Source: Alphaproteobacteria bacterium
GTDB taxonomy: Bacteria; Pseudomonadota; Alphaproteobacteria; RF32; CAG-239
DNA: 64,000 bases
Assembly: GCA_017467515.1 (NCBI GenBank)
Contig: JAFUSU010000016.1
Span: 1 to 64,000, forward strand
Direction of reading: 5' to 3'
The first letter of the stretch is position 1. Each line of letters opens with the position of its first letter. Positions 63,951 to 64,000 of the stretch are shown here, one piece after another. The position numbers and the translations under genes were made by a program. The notes under the pieces were generated by a model. It worked only from the letters and a program-made list of their open reading frames with translations. It ran no database searches and was not told the DNA's origin.

Positions 63951-64000
63951 ATGAGTATATCTTTAATTTTTATTCTTTGTGCATTAGGCGGATACTTACT
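63951..64000 (+). CDS. Possible start of a membrane or secreted protein, cut by the window end
   Basis: ATG at 63951 opens a hydrophobic frame (MSISLIFILCALGGYL) running off the window, preceded by a purine stretch. Only 16 codons are visible. Confidence 0.35.
   Translation, partial: MSISLIFILCALGGYL

Overview
The window is AT-rich, gene-dense bacterial chromosome that reads as an uncultured, low-GC alphaproteobacterium with a Gram-negative envelope. The evidence is a circularly permuted (two-piece) tmRNA gene, an alphaproteobacterial-type SspB followed by a small ribbon-helix-helix gene, the dusB-trkA-hfq-hflX order, the yqeY-dnaG-rpoD block, and a lipid A / BamA / RseP cluster. I see no prophage, integron, CRISPR array or transposase. 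Species assignment is inference.

Layout. 1-9 kb: tRNA-Arg, a family-5 uracil-DNA glycosylase, an outer-membrane barrel protein, endonuclease IV, a thioredoxin reductase gene sandwiched between two cysteine-rich small-protein genes, greA, a DUF3015/DUF4105 pair, and a highly structured stand-alone RNA (7576-7781) that I cannot assign to a family. 9-13.6 kb: yqeY-dnaG-rpoD. 13.7-27.5 kb: a long co-directional run with a giant coiled-coil membrane protein, dusB, trkA, hfq, hflX, sppA and gatCAB; the ntrBC/ntrYX genes that many alphaproteobacteria carry between dusB and trkA are absent. 28-34 kb: mutY, tRNA-Ser and a large autotransporter with an ankyrin-like N-terminus. 34-40 kb: a YejEF-type peptide ABC transporter without yejAB, preceded by a large membrane protein carrying 99-bp tandem repeats, then rpsD with a leader hairpin. 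40-46 kb: a TPR-methyltransferase, DHFR, the permuted tmRNA and, directly downstream, the gene for the tag-binding adaptor SspB. 46-54 kb: a hydrolase, cysE, secreted proteins of unknown role, trmJ, an ion transporter, and three secreted Cys-containing proteins with a REPIN-like palindrome. 54-64 kb, minus strand: pyrH-frr-uppS-cdsA-rseP-bamA-(unknown small gene)-lpxD-fabZ-lpxA, i.e. translation recycling, undecaprenyl phosphate, phospholipid, outer-membrane assembly and lipid A genes, without dxr and without skp at the usual places.

The less explained parts are: (1) the 7576-7781 RNA with its own promoter and terminator; (2) a palindromic element found in the tmRNA precursor loop and in the fabZ-lpxA spacer with compensatory stem changes, with a tail-only relative beside the DHFR gene; (3) the Cys-rich/TrxB operon; (4) the tmRNA-SspB linkage.
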